A stretch of 64,000 bases of DNA from Clusia tigrina (Eukaryota; Arthropoda; Insecta; Diptera; Clusiidae), in NCBI GenBank assembly GCA_920105625.2, contig OV050030.1, positions 98,520,152 through 98,584,151 on the forward strand, given 5' to 3'. Under the pieces are notes generated by a model, which saw only the letters and a list, made by a program, of their open reading frames with translations, made no database searches and was not told where the DNA came from. This document shows, piece by piece, positions 43,433-54,575 of the stretch. The translations under genes were made by a program, and so were the position numbers. The first letter of the stretch is position 1. Every line of letters starts with the position of its first letter.

Positions 43433-44658
43433 TCATATCAGAAAATTGTATCGTTTTAACATATTGTTATGCATTTTCTTCTCCATGCCGTTTATTAATA
43501 TAAATGAATTTACTCCTTCTTGTTTTGAAATTCTATACGGACCATGGTATGGACTTTGAGACTTTTTACGATTACCTAATTTTACTAATACCAGGTCTCC
43601 TATGGTTGCATTAAGTGCATTTTCATTTGTTTTGCTTTCAATGCTTATTTTCTTTTTCAAAACTTCGATCAGTTCCCTTGCTTTATTTATTGACGTTCTC
43701 ATTCTTAACTTCAGTTCATTCGCATAATTTTCAATATCATAAATTGGTTCTCTTGTTTCAATTAGGTCGCTTGGTAAGTGTGACAGTTTACCAAACACAA
43801 GCTCATATGGTGAGTAACCCGTGTCGACATGCGGCGTCGTATTGTAAGCAAAAGTGTAAAATGATATCCAATTGTCCCACTCATTACCGTTTGCGAACGT
43901 CAACATAAATTCATTAAGAGTGCGGTGGTTGCGCTCTACTGAACCCAGTGATTCGTGATGATAAGGAGTTGAAAATATTTGATTCATTTTTAGATTTTTA
44001 CACACATTTTTCATTAGCTCGTTTACGAACTCTGTGCCCTTGTCCGATTTCAAATTTTTGAAATTACCATACTTGAGAATGAATTGGTCAACAAGTGTTT
44101 TAGCTACAGTGTCGGCATCTTTTGTTTCCATAGGGTGCGCTATCACAAATTTTGTCAACTCGCACTGCGCTGTTAAAATATATCTGTACCCATTTGAAAT
44201 TCTTAGCTGACCGACAGTATCAATTGCTACAGTTTCAAAACTAGTCTGTAAGTGTCTGTAATAACCATCTGTTCTTTCGTATGTCGTATTTGTTTATTCT
44301 TAGCACAATGTTTACAATTTCTGATACAATTTTTCACCATTTTTCCCATATTCTTCCAAACGTATTTTTGTTTCAATTTTAAAACGGTTTTTCTTACACC
44401 AAAATGCCCTCCGTAAGGCGAATCGTGATCTTCTGCGATTAGTTTATACATAATTACGTTATCTACTATTCTGTGGGGACTTATATATATCAACATATTC
44501 AACTTTGAGCTTTCATTATTTTCTTTATTCTTCTGTTGCAACTTATTATATTCCTCTTTTAATTTTTCTTTCGGTACGTACCTAAATATATCATCATTCT
44601 CATCTAGCGCTAGTTTTTTAATATTTGACTTGTTTATTCTTGATAGTAGTTTTTCCAA
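43433..44658 (-). pseudogene. Integrase of element E
   Basis: The zinc-binding part (44658-44227) has DHDSPYGGHFGVRKTVLKLK and CIRNCKHCAKNK. A frame break in 44160-44226 covers the first core aspartate region. The rest (44158-43433) has LKSDKGTEFVNEL (aspartate), ESLGSVERNHRTLNEF (glutamate), NTTPHVDTGYSPYELVFG, and a C-terminal GDLVLVKLGNRKKSQSPYHG domain. It ends LKRYNFLI. Apart from one break the protein is well kept. Confidence 0.9.
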
Positions 44659-45437
44659 TAGCGAACCTGGATTCGATGGAGTATCACTGCTATCACAAGT
44701 ATCTCATCTTTATTTATTTTAATATGGGTACCCTTCTTATTGCTCATAAATACAAATTTCAATTTTCTTACATTCCTGACGTCAGATATGGACGTGCAGT
44801 CCCAAATGTGAAGTTGATCAGACTTCGAATGAGAGCTACATTTCTCCTGATTTATGTCTGTGCTCTTTTTATCAGACATGCCCCTCGTAATTACTAATGC
44901 TTTGTTAACGGATTCATCGTTTTCTTTCGGGATAATTGATTTTAGTATGTCAGAATCGATTTTAATTCTTGACAGTGCATCCGCATTGGTGTTTATTTTT
45001 CCCTTTTTATATATAATGTCGAAATCATAGTCGGACAAATCTAACCTTATTCTGGTTAACTTGGAAGATGGGTTTTTGTGTGTAAACAATGCGACTAACG
45101 GTCGGTGGTCTGTCACCACTGTAAATTTCCGTCCATAGAGGTAAGGTTTAAAAAAATGTATGCCCCAGTGTATTGAAAAAAGTTCCTTTTAAATCACTGA
45201 TTTATTCATCTCATGTTTATTCAGAGACTTACTTGCATAAGAGATAAGTAAATCTTGTCCTATTTCTCCCTGCGAAAGTATTGCACCTAAAGCAAAATTT
45301 GATGCATCTGTGGTTAAAATAAAATCTTTGTCAAAATTAGGATACTGAAGTATTGGCGGATTTATTAATTTCTTTTTCAAAACCGTGAATGCATCTTGAC
45401 ATTCGTTTGTCCATAAAAATGGTTCAGTTTTCTTCAA
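44659..45437 (-). pseudogene. RNase H and linker of element E
   Basis: FILTTDASNFALGAILSQGE and LISYASKSLNKHE lie in one frame (45437-45189). A stop near 45190 follows, then VVTDHRPLVALFTHKNP and YKKGKINTNADALSR (45119-44634). This is the connection/RNase H region typical of mdg1-like pol. Confidence 0.87.
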
Positions 45438-45445
45438 TAAATTGT

Positions 45446-46247
45446 TTAAACACTTAGCTTTGCCGCGAAATTTTGAATAAATTTTCTATAATAGTTGCAG
45501 AAAGCTACAAATCTTCGGACATCGTCTGAATTCTTTGGAGTTGGGTATTCCTCGATTAACTTATGTTTGTTTGGATCTGTTCTTACGCCTTCACTAGCTA
45601 TTAAATGGCCCAAGTATACAACTTCTGATTTTAGAAAACTACATTTTTGAGGATTTAGTTTTAAATTGTTTTGACATAAACGATCAAATACTTTAGTCCA
45701 GTTCTCGTTGTGATGCTTTATACTACAACCGAATATTATAATATCATGCACATATAGAAATGCTCTCGAGTCAAAACGCCTGAGTGCTATAGTCAGCATC
45801 CTCTGGTAACTATTAGAAGAAATCTTTAAACCACAAGGTAGTCTCTTAAATTGATAATGTCCATTGGATGTGGAAAATGCTGTCAATGGTCTCGAATTCT
45901 TGCATAGCTCTATTTGATGGAAGGAACTCGTCATATCAAGAGTTGAGAAATATCTTGCTCTTTCTAGACGATCTAGAACATCTTCCATTCTTGTTGACGT
46001 TTTTTTTATTCAGTTGTCGGAAGTCTACTACTAATCTCCATTTCTTTTCACCTGATAAAGCTTTCTTTGGAACTATGAGTAAAGGTGAGTTGTATGCACT
46101 CGTTGATGGTTCTATTAAGTCTTCTTGCAACAGTTTGTCGACTTGTTTTTCTATCTCCTCATGGTGTGCTTGTGGCAATCTATAGTTTTTTATGTATACT
46201 GGTGTTTTTTCGGATAACTGTAACTTTTGCGTGTAGAAATTGTTCAC
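45446..46247 (-). pseudogene. Reverse transcriptase of element E with altered catalytic box
   Basis: 46247-45936 carries EDLIEPSTSAYNSPLLIVPK and KKWRLVVDFRQLNK. A frameshift near 45990 leads to RYFSTLDMTSSFHQIEL and RLPCGLKISSNSYQRML. The catalytic box reads YVHD (near 45750) where YVDD is required, so the second metal-binding aspartate pair is broken. The thumb CSFLKSEVVYLGH follows, and the frame ends near 45446. Confidence 0.9.
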
Positions 46248-46444
46248 AGTGAGCGGTTCGTCATCAACATGAAAAATTTGTTGATATTTACGAAATATAC
46301 CAATTATTGAGTTTCTGTCAATCTCATTTGTTGCTTCAATTTCAAGTGTCTGTAACAGCTTTTTAAATCTAGAATTACATTTTCAGTATTTCGTTGCGTG
46401 TAATTTAAAATATTATAATTTTCTAACGGTTCAGTCTGTATATT

Positions 46445-47038
46445 TCAAATGTCCAATTCTGTAAGAGTAACTCCATATTCATTAGTATTTAAAACTTTAA
46501 TATGCGTTATACCTCTCGATGGTGCTAAAGAATTTGCTACAAAAATTCCTTTTGCTATTTCTTTATTAAAAACTACGCTATCTTGATTTAAACGTAAATC
46601 GATAGGACATATTACTTCCGATCTTGGAGGTACACGGATTTGTCTTAACTGGGTGTGCCTTATTTTGATCGGTAAAACTATGTCATCTTCGTGAATATTT
46701 ATCGTGATAGTAAAAGTCTCGTAATCTATTTTGAAAAAATATTTCTGTAAGAAATCTCTTCCTATTATGCCATCGGTTGGTATTGGAAAATCTGAATCTA
46801 CTATGTGGAATGTGTGGACTATATTGTCATTAGCTATTTTTAGTTTCAATCTAGTAGTTCCTTTTGATTGAATTTCCTGAGAAGTTATCCCTGTAAGTGT
46901 GCACTTTTCTTCTGCATAAATATTCTGATCTGTTATATTACTATGTGTCTTGCAGATTGAAATATCTGCACCTGTGTCAATAAGAAATGTGAATTTTGTT
47001 TCAGCTGTCTCACAATTTAAAGTGATGTAATTCGTCAA
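46445..47038 (-). CDS. Aspartic protease region of element E
   Basis: Open frame of 197 codons with FTFLIDTGADISIC at its start and the flap/second-half motif DGIIGRDFLQKY. The start lies within the end of the gag frame on the other side of a short gap (47039-47061), suggesting a frameshift between gag and protease. The frame stops at 46445; 46248-46444 has no open frame but encodes the broken protease-RT linker. Confidence 0.88.
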   Translation of the reverse strand: MTNYITLNCETAETKFTFLIDTGADISICKTHSNITDQNIYAEEKCTLTGITSQEIQSKGTTRLKLKIANDNIVHTFHIVDSDFPIPTDGIIGRDFLQKYFFKIDYETFTITINIHEDDIVLPIKIRHTQLRQIRVPPRSEVICPIDLRLNQDSVVFNKEIAKGIFVANSLAPSRGITHIKVLNTNEYGVTLTELDI

Positions 47039-47061
47039 ATTGTGGGAAATTGTGTATATTT

Positions 47062-48278
47062 TTACATTTCTTGCCCCGGAAAGTCGTTCTGCAAACCCCC
47101 CGGGTGATGCTCGTTTTCCGAATGATTCATTACACGTATACGTCTGAAGTTATTGCTACCGTTATTATTGTAATTGTTGTTACTGTTTCTGTTATTATTA
47201 TAGTTGTTGTTGTTGTTGTTAAAATTTCTATCTCTGAAATTTCTTGGATTATTGCCTCTTTGTCCTACGTTTGAATTGTATCTATTGTATCCATTGACTC
47301 CTCTGGTAGTGTTCGGTCTACTATTGTTTTGATAATTTTGAAAACTGTCGCCACGAAAAGTATTCTGATTTCGTTGATGTTGGTTATTTTGGAACTGTCT
47401 TGGATTTCGAAAGTTAGCTCTATGCTGTGTATTTCTATTAAAATGCATTACACTTGCTGTTTGATGATTTTTTTCTAGTTCTAAAGCTAGAGTAACTGAT
47501 TCAGATAAAGTTTTTGGTTGGGCTGCAAACACTGTTGCCTTATACTGTTCGCCCAGTCCATTCTTAAATATTGTTAAAGCATAATTATCATTCATTTTGC
47601 TTATGACCTGTTTCTCAATATCGCTTGCAGTGGGTTCCAATTCTTTTACTTGTAAACTGTTAAGTTCACTTATGAGAATCAATAAATTGTCACTGTAATT
47701 AGTTATGGAACTATTACGCTGTGAGAAATTGGTCAAAGTTGTGTGAATTTGTGCGATTGACTTCGTGCTTTTGTATCTATCTTGCAGCCTTTAGTAGGCT
47801 GAGAAATTGAAGTTATCGCTGTTTTAACGCTAATTGACAGTTTGACTTCACAGACAAACTGTATTAGTATTAATTTGCTGTCATTATTGAAACTTGCATC
47901 TAAAAGTTCTACCACTTTAAGAAATGCTGGCAATTCTTTGTATTGACCAGAAAAAGTTGTTATGAGTTTCAGAGCCACTTCTAGATTAAAATTGCTCATA
48001 TTTTGGTTTGGTGGTTCTTCTATAAATTTTTCTTCTTCTGCCGTTAATCTTTCGGTAAGTAAGACTTTGTTCTTGTGATATGTTTCTTTAAAATTGATCA
48101 AAAGTTCTGCACGAACTTTGTGATCACCTGGTGGTTTAATTTGTAGTTCTATAAATCTGTTTCTTAATTGTTCTACCTCTTCTACTTTTTCTAGTAGTGT
48201 CTCCTTTTTATATAGTCTATGAGGAGTTTTTTTTAAGTTTGCGTAAATGCGTTTCAAAATTGCAATTATTTCTTCCAT
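47062..48278 (-). pseudogene. gag of element E
   Basis: ATG 48278 opens a helix-rich N-terminal part (RLYKKETLLEKVEEVEQLRN, LITTFSGQYKELPAFLKVVE). A frameshift near 47740 leads to the second part, with VISKMNDNYALTIFKNGLGE and LSESVTLALELEKNH. The tail is very asparagine-rich (runs from atta/ttgttgtt repeats) and has arginines for RNA binding but no zinc knuckle. The order fits mdg1/412 gag. Confidence 0.85.
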
Positions 48279-48406
48279 AAATGGATTTTATTTGTAAAAC
48301 ATTTTTAATATTACTAAATCTTATACAATAAAATTATAAAGTATTTATCAATATAAACATTTTAAATAAAAATTTTTTGTTTTATTTTTTATTATTAAAC
48401 TAAATT

Positions 48407-48955
48407 TTAAACATTATTTACTTTATTTACGCACTTATGTACGTATTGCTTAAAATAGTTATTAAGTTTCAAAAATGTATATAGTATTAATATTATAACT
48501 GCTATCGTCGATGCTGCTCCGGTCAGAATTCCCGTTGTGGTAAAGTTGTTGTTGTTAGTATTCGCGAAATTCTCCGTAATTACCGTAGTCTCTTTCGACT
48601 GAGGGTACCCCATTACTGTTTTTGCTTTGACCAGCCGCGTCTTTGCTGTTCCTGTTCTATGTCGTTTATCTTCATCCACAATTGGGTGGCCTCGTTCCAA
48701 GTCGGAAGTCATAGTGTGTCGTTCACTAGTGATAACAGGTGAGCGTGCTGCTTCCTTAGGTAGACCTGTCTGCCACCTTTTTGACGCTTCGGTTGTGGTA
48801 CTGCTACTTTCTGAATTCTGGTCAGCTTCTCTTCTTCTCCGCGTTTTATCCGTTCGCGGTACTCCTGGAGCGTTAATGGTTTTGGACCAGCCGCTGGTAA
48901 GGCCGCAATCGCTTCTTCTACTGTTGACATCAAATCTTAATTCGGAAAAATTCAA
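48407..48955 (-). CDS. Leader ORF of element E with a membrane segment
   Basis: Open frame of 182 codons between the 5' LTR and gag. It is hydrophilic for 125 residues, then has an asparagine-rich spacer and a hydrophobic stretch (ASTIAVIILILYTFLKL) that would span a membrane, then a short basic-cysteine end. It overlaps in another frame with the ORF at 48709-48933. I do not recognise a family for it. Small extra ORFs upstream of gag are known in 412/mdg1-type elements. Confidence 0.45.
   Translation of the reverse strand: MNFSELRFDVNSRRSDCGLTSGWSKTINAPGVPRTDKTRRRREADQNSESSSTTTEASKRWQTGLPKEAARSPVITSERHTMTSDLERGHPIVDEDKRHRTGTAKTRLVKAKTVMGYPQSKETTVITENFANTNNNNFTTTGILTGAASTIAVIILILYTFLKLNNYFKQYVHKCVNKVNNV
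48709..48933 (-). CDS. Small leader ORF of element E
   Basis: Open frame of 74 codons starting near 48930 (MSTVEEAIAALPAAGPKPLT) with an arginine/glutamate-rich helix (LQEYRERIKRGEEEKLTR) and a basic end. Alanine/proline codon content and the early ATG after the 5' LTR make it a plausible first ORF of the genomic RNA. It lies fully inside, and in another frame than, 48407-48955, so at least one of the two may be chance. Confidence 0.5.
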   Translation of the reverse strand: MMSTVEEAIAALPAAGPKPLTLQEYRERIKRGEEEKLTRIQKVAVPQPKRQKGGRQVYLRKQHAHLLSLVNDTL

Positions 48956-49071
48956 AAGTATTTCAGAAAATCTGCAGGAACGAGTTTGGCATCAGAGCTG
49001 GATAACAGTTTCCTTGCAGGATACAATACTGTATAGGAAGATCTACAAGCTCGAGTTTGGCAGGATCGCCA

Positions 49072-49553
49072 TGTAATGCACGTATATTGTGTGCGACATA
49101 AATACCAATATATATATTATATATTATATATTAGAGCGTTGCTCGGCAAGACGCCATTGAGCAAATTCTAACTGTGAGCCGAAGAAAGGCTGAATGCAAT
49201 AAAAATGCAAATGTTTGAGTTGCCAGTTGGTAACTGATTAGTTTAATTCCCGAGCAGGGTTTTTATATGGTTTATTTGAGTTACAAACTCGATAACGAAT
49301 CTCGATTAATTTAATTGTTTTTTTTTAATCCCTTTCGCTTAAGTCTAACTCAAATTCCACTCAATTGTAAAACAAACCAATTCACCAATGACCGCACGCC
49401 AGGATTCTAATTACACTGCACATGTCAAGTGTCATAGTGTTGCAGTGCAGCGGATGGGTGTGTCTTATGTATTGGTATGGTTTGGATGTGTTGTTTGCGT
49501 AGGTAGACTTTGTGCTACACTACGTTTGTGCGCAATAGTGCACATGCACTACA
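49072..49553 (-). repeat. 5' LTR of element E
   Basis: It has the same length as 42594-43075. On the minus strand the internal region begins directly at 49071 with tggcgatcctgcc, the probable primer binding site; the tRNA type is not clear to me. Confidence 0.95.
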
Positions 49554-49857
49554 CTTTTTATTAATAATTTCTGTATACGACCCCGAAAGCCGCTGAGTTT
49601 TTACCTCAGCTCTGAAAAGTGCGTTGCAGGAAATAGTAAAGTTCGTTACACAGGAAATAAAATCAGAGATAACGCAAAGAAATTATCAAGTCGAAGCACT
49701 AAATAATATCCAAGGATAATTCAAGGACTTGTTGTAACTAAGGACTTTCAAGGACCCACGAAGAACTTCAAGGATCCTTGAGGCTTCTGGATATATTTCT
49801 GTAAACGACTCCTGGCAATCCGGCGAGCTTACCCCGGAGGAAATTTGAGTCGTTACA
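49554..49857 (+). repeat. Right part of the gypsy LTR upstream of element F
   Basis: Two U5-like blocks are present: tctgtatacgaccccgaaagccgctgag ending gttcgttaca (49651), and tctgtaaacgactcctggcaatccggcgagc ending gagtcgttaca (49857). Between them are imperfect caaggac/caaggatc repeats. The second end is followed by the leader of F. The doubling may reflect a nested or recombined LTR. PBS-like tggcgccc is absent; gtggacctcaag follows. Confidence 0.6.
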
Positions 49858-49953
49858 GTGGACCTCAAGTTAAAAAGTATACTGGAGCAAGGAAGGATCG
49901 TCGAAGAAATTCGTTCGACGAACACCGAGGACTATCGAGTGATCCTTCAACCA

Positions 49954-51100
49954 TGGTGCACACAACGTGGGTGTACAGCTTACGGAAGGAGGGCCTAGTA
50001 GCTATCACTGAGGAATTCGGCCTCGATAGCACAGGTTCGGTAGAGGACCTACGAAGTAGGCTCGTATCGTGCATTCAAGGATATCAAGTTAAAGCTGAGA
50101 CGGAACAAAGGCTACGAGAAATAGAAGCAGAATGTGCAAGGACCTCTCACCCTATCATGTATCCCAGTACAGCTGAACAGACACGACTAGGCCTAGAGAC
50201 ACCATCGAATCAAACATCTGTCCCGCCAATGAACACGGCAGCGGCCAAGGCGTTTACAAATGTGGGAACCTACTATATCATCGTATCCAGCCGTCATAGA
50301 CCAGGTTAGGAAATGGTCCTTGAAATATGATGGAGGGCGTGACCCGATCACTTTCATAGAGCGGGTGGAAGAATTGTCGGAAGTCTATGGACTAAGCAAG
50401 CACATGCTGCCTCGAACTATGCCAGAAGTCCTAAAGGAGCGTGCTCTGCTCTGGTATAGAAACAATAACCGAGCATGGGTCGATTGGGAGCTATTCAAAA
50501 AGGACTTCTTGAAATTTTTCCTACCCACCAGGTTCTTCGGAAAGCTGGAGGATGAAATTCGCCAACGATGCCAAAACCCACGTGAACACTTCAAATAGTA
50601 CGTGGTAGAACTTCAAACCCTGATGCGTCCCGCAGTATACACGGAGGCCCAGAAATTAGAACGAATCTTTCGCAACAGTCTGGAGGAATACCAGTGGTAT
50701 GTCCGGCGAAAGGATTTCGATACGCTGGAAGAACTGGTGGAAATGGCGGAAGACCTCGAGGGTATACGTAGTGACAGCGAAACTTCACGAGCAGCACCAC
50801 AACCACCACCAACACGTCACGAGATACAACCAAGGGTCGAGCGTATGTTCCCGCGAAACCAGGAACCGACAAGTAGCACCGGCCAACTGTACCAACAATG
50901 AGGTATCCACGAACAGCATGCAGACGATGTGATCAGTCAGACCCCATAGCGCGATACTGACGCAATGCCCAAGTACTTTTCTGTTGGGAGTGCGGAAAGA
51001 GAGGCACTAGAACAGTTGAATGCTGTAGGACGGTAGGGAGAAACGAGCGGGGCTGCCGCCAGCAACGAGGCATGGAACAGTCCACCGACAATAAGCCTTA
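49954..51100 (+). pseudogene. gag of element F
   Basis: The likely start is the ATG at 49953-49955, from which the family N-terminus WVYSLRKEGL follows; the frame is also open upstream. A frame change near 50290 leads to KWSLKYDGGRDPITFIERVE and FLKFFLPTRFFGKLEDEIRQ, a TAG at 50596 and EEYQWYVRRKDFDTLEELVE to 50901. The zinc-knuckle region (50902-51060) has CRRCDQSDPIARY in which the last cysteine is lost, then VLFCWECGKRGTRTVECC. Confidence 0.87.
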
Positions 51101-51684
51101 AACGCAGTAAGTGCACTACGCTTCGATTGACAGCGTATCTATGCCGCCGTCACCATTGGCACAGAAAACATCACGGCCACACTGGACACAGGCGCCACAA
51201 GGAGTTTTCTAAGCGAGCGACTCGTCTCCCATTTAGGTGCTACCACACTAGAGCACGGATGGCGGATGATCGAACAAGAGATATTAATTACTCAAGCGTT
51301 TGTGACGTGTGTCAAGCTGGGAGGAAAGGTATGTCAGCTGGAGCTACTTAGCATGTCCGACTCCATCGACGACTTACTGCTCGGCCTGGACTTCATGACA
51401 CAGCAAGGCCTATCCCTGACGTGTGGAGGCCAGGAAATCCAGGTAGGCCCCCAGACGGATGTTGTGCAATCATAAGTTAGGCATCGTGCACAACCATTCG
51501 ACAAGAAGCCGCTTCGGACGAATCAAAAATAAAACTGTTTCTGGGCACAGAGTTGGCTAAATTCACAGACGGGCCAAACGTGACCAATCTCACAAGCCAC
51601 AAGATAGTAATGCGCGATGACCGACCCATCGAACAGCGATACCACCCGAGAAATCCAGCGTAGCAAGAAATCATTGGCGCGGAA
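51101..51684 (+). pseudogene. Protease and RT entry of element F
   Basis: TLDTGATRSFLSERL is readable near 51182-51226 in one frame, the second half LLLGLDFMTQQGLSL in another (51266-51475). A stop region follows, then FTDGPNVTNLTSHKI and DDRPIEQRYHPRNPA near 51560-51660. At least two frameshifts and two stops are present. Confidence 0.8.
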
Positions 51685-52567
51685 GTGGACGACTTGATAG
51701 CTAAAGGCTGTATCGAACCATCGCATAGCCTCTACAGCGCACCGATTGTGATAGTAAGGAAATGGGATAGTAAATGGCGTCTGCACTGCGGCGTCGACTA
51801 TCGGCAACTCAACGCCAGGTCCATACCCGACGCATACCCACTGCTGCGAATCCACCACATCTTAGACCGATTGCGTGAGGCTACATACATCAGTAGTCTC
51901 GATATGAAGAACGGGTATTGGCAGATACCAATGGAGGAGCACAGCAAGCAGTATACCGCATTCACGGTACCCGGCAGAGGCCTCTTCCAGTGGCGTGTTA
52001 TGCCTTTCGGACTACACTCCGCACCAGCAACGTTTCAAAGAGCACTGGACCAAGTTATTGGCCACGACATGGAGCCACACGCGTTTGCCTACCTTGATGA
52101 CATTATTGTCAAAGGGAGAGACCTAGAAGAACACATGAGGAACCTGCAAGAGGTGTTCCGAAGGCTGAGGGAGGCAAATTTAAAACTAAATCTGGAGAAG
52201 TGTGCATTATTTTGGAAGTAGCTAAAATATCTGGGACACGTGGTCAGCGACAAGGGAATACATACTGGCCATACGGGAGCTGCAACCACCAGAGAACATA
52301 CGACAGCTACGCCGCTGCTTGGGCATCGCATCTTGGTACCGCCGTTTTGTACCCGACTTTGCCAAAGCAGTACACCCTTTAACGGCGCTGCTAAAGAAAG
52401 GAAAACATGTCCTATGGGGTACCGAACAACAGGAGGCTTTTGAATTACTGAAGCAACGATTGACGGAAGCTCCGATCCTCGCCTGCCCAGACTTTAATCA
52501 GAAGTTCACGCTCCAGACCGACGCCAGTGACTACGGGTTGGGAGCAGTGCTTACGCAGGAGATATAG
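51685..52567 (+). pseudogene. RT and RNase H start of element F
   Basis: From 51685: KGCIEPSHSLYSAPIVIV, YRQLNARSIPDAYPLLRIHH, LDMKNGYWQIPM and YLDD (FAYLDDIIVKG, near 52090). A TAG at 52219 and a short deletion before 52319 break the thumb. IASWYRRFVPDFAKAVHPLT and FTLQTDASDYGLGAVLTQEI follow up to a TAG at 52565. Confidence 0.88.
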
Positions 52568-53621
52568 GGGGCGGACCGAGTAATAGCGTACGCTTGCAGA
52601 CACCTGATGGGAGCTGAGCTAAATAACTCCCCAACTGAGAAGGAGTGTCTAGCCTTAATATGGGGCATCCGGAAAATGCGGACATATCTGGAGGGCTACC
52701 ACTTTACCCTGATCAGCGACCACCTATCGCTGAAGTGGTTAAATTCCATCGAGAGCCCTTCAGGACGCATAGCACGGTGGGCGCTAGAGCTCCAGCAGCA
52801 TTCATTCGAGGTACAGTATCGCAAGGGGAAACTAAATGTACTAGCGGACGCACTATCAAAGCAACCGGTCGATGCTGCATGCACTGTCACTGTGCAGGAC
52901 CAAGCAGAGCAAAATTGCAAGTGGTGGCTCAAGCGTAAAGGAGAAGTACTAGCCAACCCGGCTAAATTTTCCGACTACACACTGGAAAACGGGCAGCTGT
53001 ATCGCCATATACCAAATAGCATGGGTGATGAGGACTGTACACCATGGAAGCTATGCGTACCCAGGCCTCTGAGGGTACGCATTTTACAAGAGAACCACGA
53101 CGCGCCAACCTCAGGACACCTAGGCATCCGGAAAACGATAGCCCGAGTTGCAAACAGGTACTACTGGCCAAGACTGTTCCGGGACACTAGCCGCTACGTT
53201 CGTCAGTGCACACTATGCCAGAAGTACAAGCCCAGCCAACAACAACCTGCTGGAGAAATGCTGACGCAAATACCCCTGGAGCCGTGGGCCATATTGTGCG
53301 CGGATTTTGTTGGGCCCCTACCCCGCTCAAAGCATGGCACAATGTTACTAGTTTTCCATTACAAGTTTTCAAAATGGACAGAGATGGCGCCTCTTCGGAA
53401 GGCCACCAACGAGACTCTACAATGGGCCTTTCGGAACCGCATCTTAGCCCGTTTCGGAGTTCCAAAGGTCTTAGTGACGGACAACAGTCCGCAGTTCACA
53501 AGCAAGTCCTTTCAGCGCTTTGTCAAAGACTACGGTATCAAGCACCAGTTTACCGCACACTACACACCACCGGAAAATGCCACCGAATGCGCCAATCGCA
53601 TAATCAATACAATGATCGCCC
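52568..53621 (+). pseudogene. RNase H end and integrase of element F
   Basis: The frame open from 52607 has NNSPTEKECLALIWGIRKMR, ISDHLSLKWLNSIES and LNVLADALSKQP (RNase H), then HLGIRKTIARVANRYYWPR and CTLCQKYKPS (zinc domain), WAILCADFVGPLPRSKHG, VLVTDNSPQFTSKSF and ENATECANRIINTM. In the last motif the catalytic glutamate of the family's ENA-ER pattern is followed by cysteine. The reading frame runs on past 53622 into Helitron antisense sequence, so the final 84 codons are not integrase. Confidence 0.88.
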
Positions 53622-53629
53622 AATACTGC

Positions 53630-54100
53630 TCGTTCTGCTGCAATTTATTCAGTAAAATATACTCGTTGGCCGTTTCCGAGGTGAATAGCCAAATGAACGA
53701 CAACTTGATCTATTTCATGAATAGGGAAAGGAAGAATTCGCCATACAGCTTCAATGCTGCTGATGTATCTGCCCATTCGGTAGCATGCAACCTCATCATT
53801 TTCATTCACACCTTCTACAGCGAAAACGGCCATGTCGCTACCTTTATGTACATATTTACAGATGTATTTAATTGACTTAACGGAACTGCAATATTCAACA
53901 TTAATATGAGCTTTATATGATTTGAATAACAGTGGGGAGTATGATACAACCCATTTATTATCAATTTCTATATCATTTCTGGCAGTCATCATAAAGGAAT
54001 ATGCACCATCTTCAGTCGATCGTCTACGATACAAAGGATATCCATCATTTCCAGTGATTGTATACGTATAGTGTTTGTACGAAATGTATGAAAACAACTT
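53630..54100 (-). pseudogene. Helitron Rep-type replication initiator, C-terminal part
   Basis: The minus strand reads TGNDGYPLYRRR, then YSPLLFKSYKAHINVEYCSS and IKYICKYVHKGSD, where the Y-x3-Y pair is the HUH nuclease tyrosine motif of Helitron Rep. MGRYISSIEAVWRI and VVHLAIHLGNGQRVYFTE complete the fixed order. A stop follows TE, then IAAERA continues to the breakpoint. The upstream Rep part with the HUH histidines is missing. The next part of the protein (TTTLTDFFRLCQ) is at 56810 on the plus strand. Confidence 0.88.
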
Positions 54101-54310
54101 TTGTGGCGCCACCTGGCGGATAAAATATATACTATAGCCTCACAGGTCACGACACCAATATATGTTGTAAATTTAGTTATGATATCTTTTATGGTTCCGG
54201 AGATCCTTCGAGACGTACCTACGCACGAACGATTTTACATATTAAAATATGTACATGTATATGTATTTGTATATGTATTTGTATATGTATATGTATATGT
54301 AGATGTATAT
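54101..54310. other. Unassigned sequence beside the Helitron piece
   Basis: About 200 bp with no coding frame I can support. It includes the short near-palindrome tggcgccacctggcgg and passes into tatgtata repeats. Confidence 0.4.

Positions 54311-54575
<265 letters not shown>

Larger units (their letters stand above)
42594..49553 (-). mobile_element. mdg1/412-like gypsy element E, complete
   Basis: Two 482-bp LTRs (42594-43075 and 49072-49553) in the same orientation flank a minus-strand gag-protease-RT-RNase H-integrase order. The target duplication is CTTT. The LTRs differ at only a handful of positions, so the insertion is fairly recent, yet the genes have several lesions. It is inserted in a gypsy LTR. 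Confidence 0.93.
49858..53621 (+). mobile_element. gypsy element F internal region, truncated
   Basis: It has leader, gag, protease, RT, RNase H and integrase in plus orientation and belongs to the same family group as elements 1, A and C. It is cut inside the integrase at 53622, the left breakpoint of an inversion. There is no 3' LTR. Confidence 0.85.

Noticed and set aside
53623..53875. C-terminal 84 codons of the long frame covering the integrase of element F
   Set aside because: Beyond 53622 the sequence is Helitron Rep on the other strand; the continuation is accidental.
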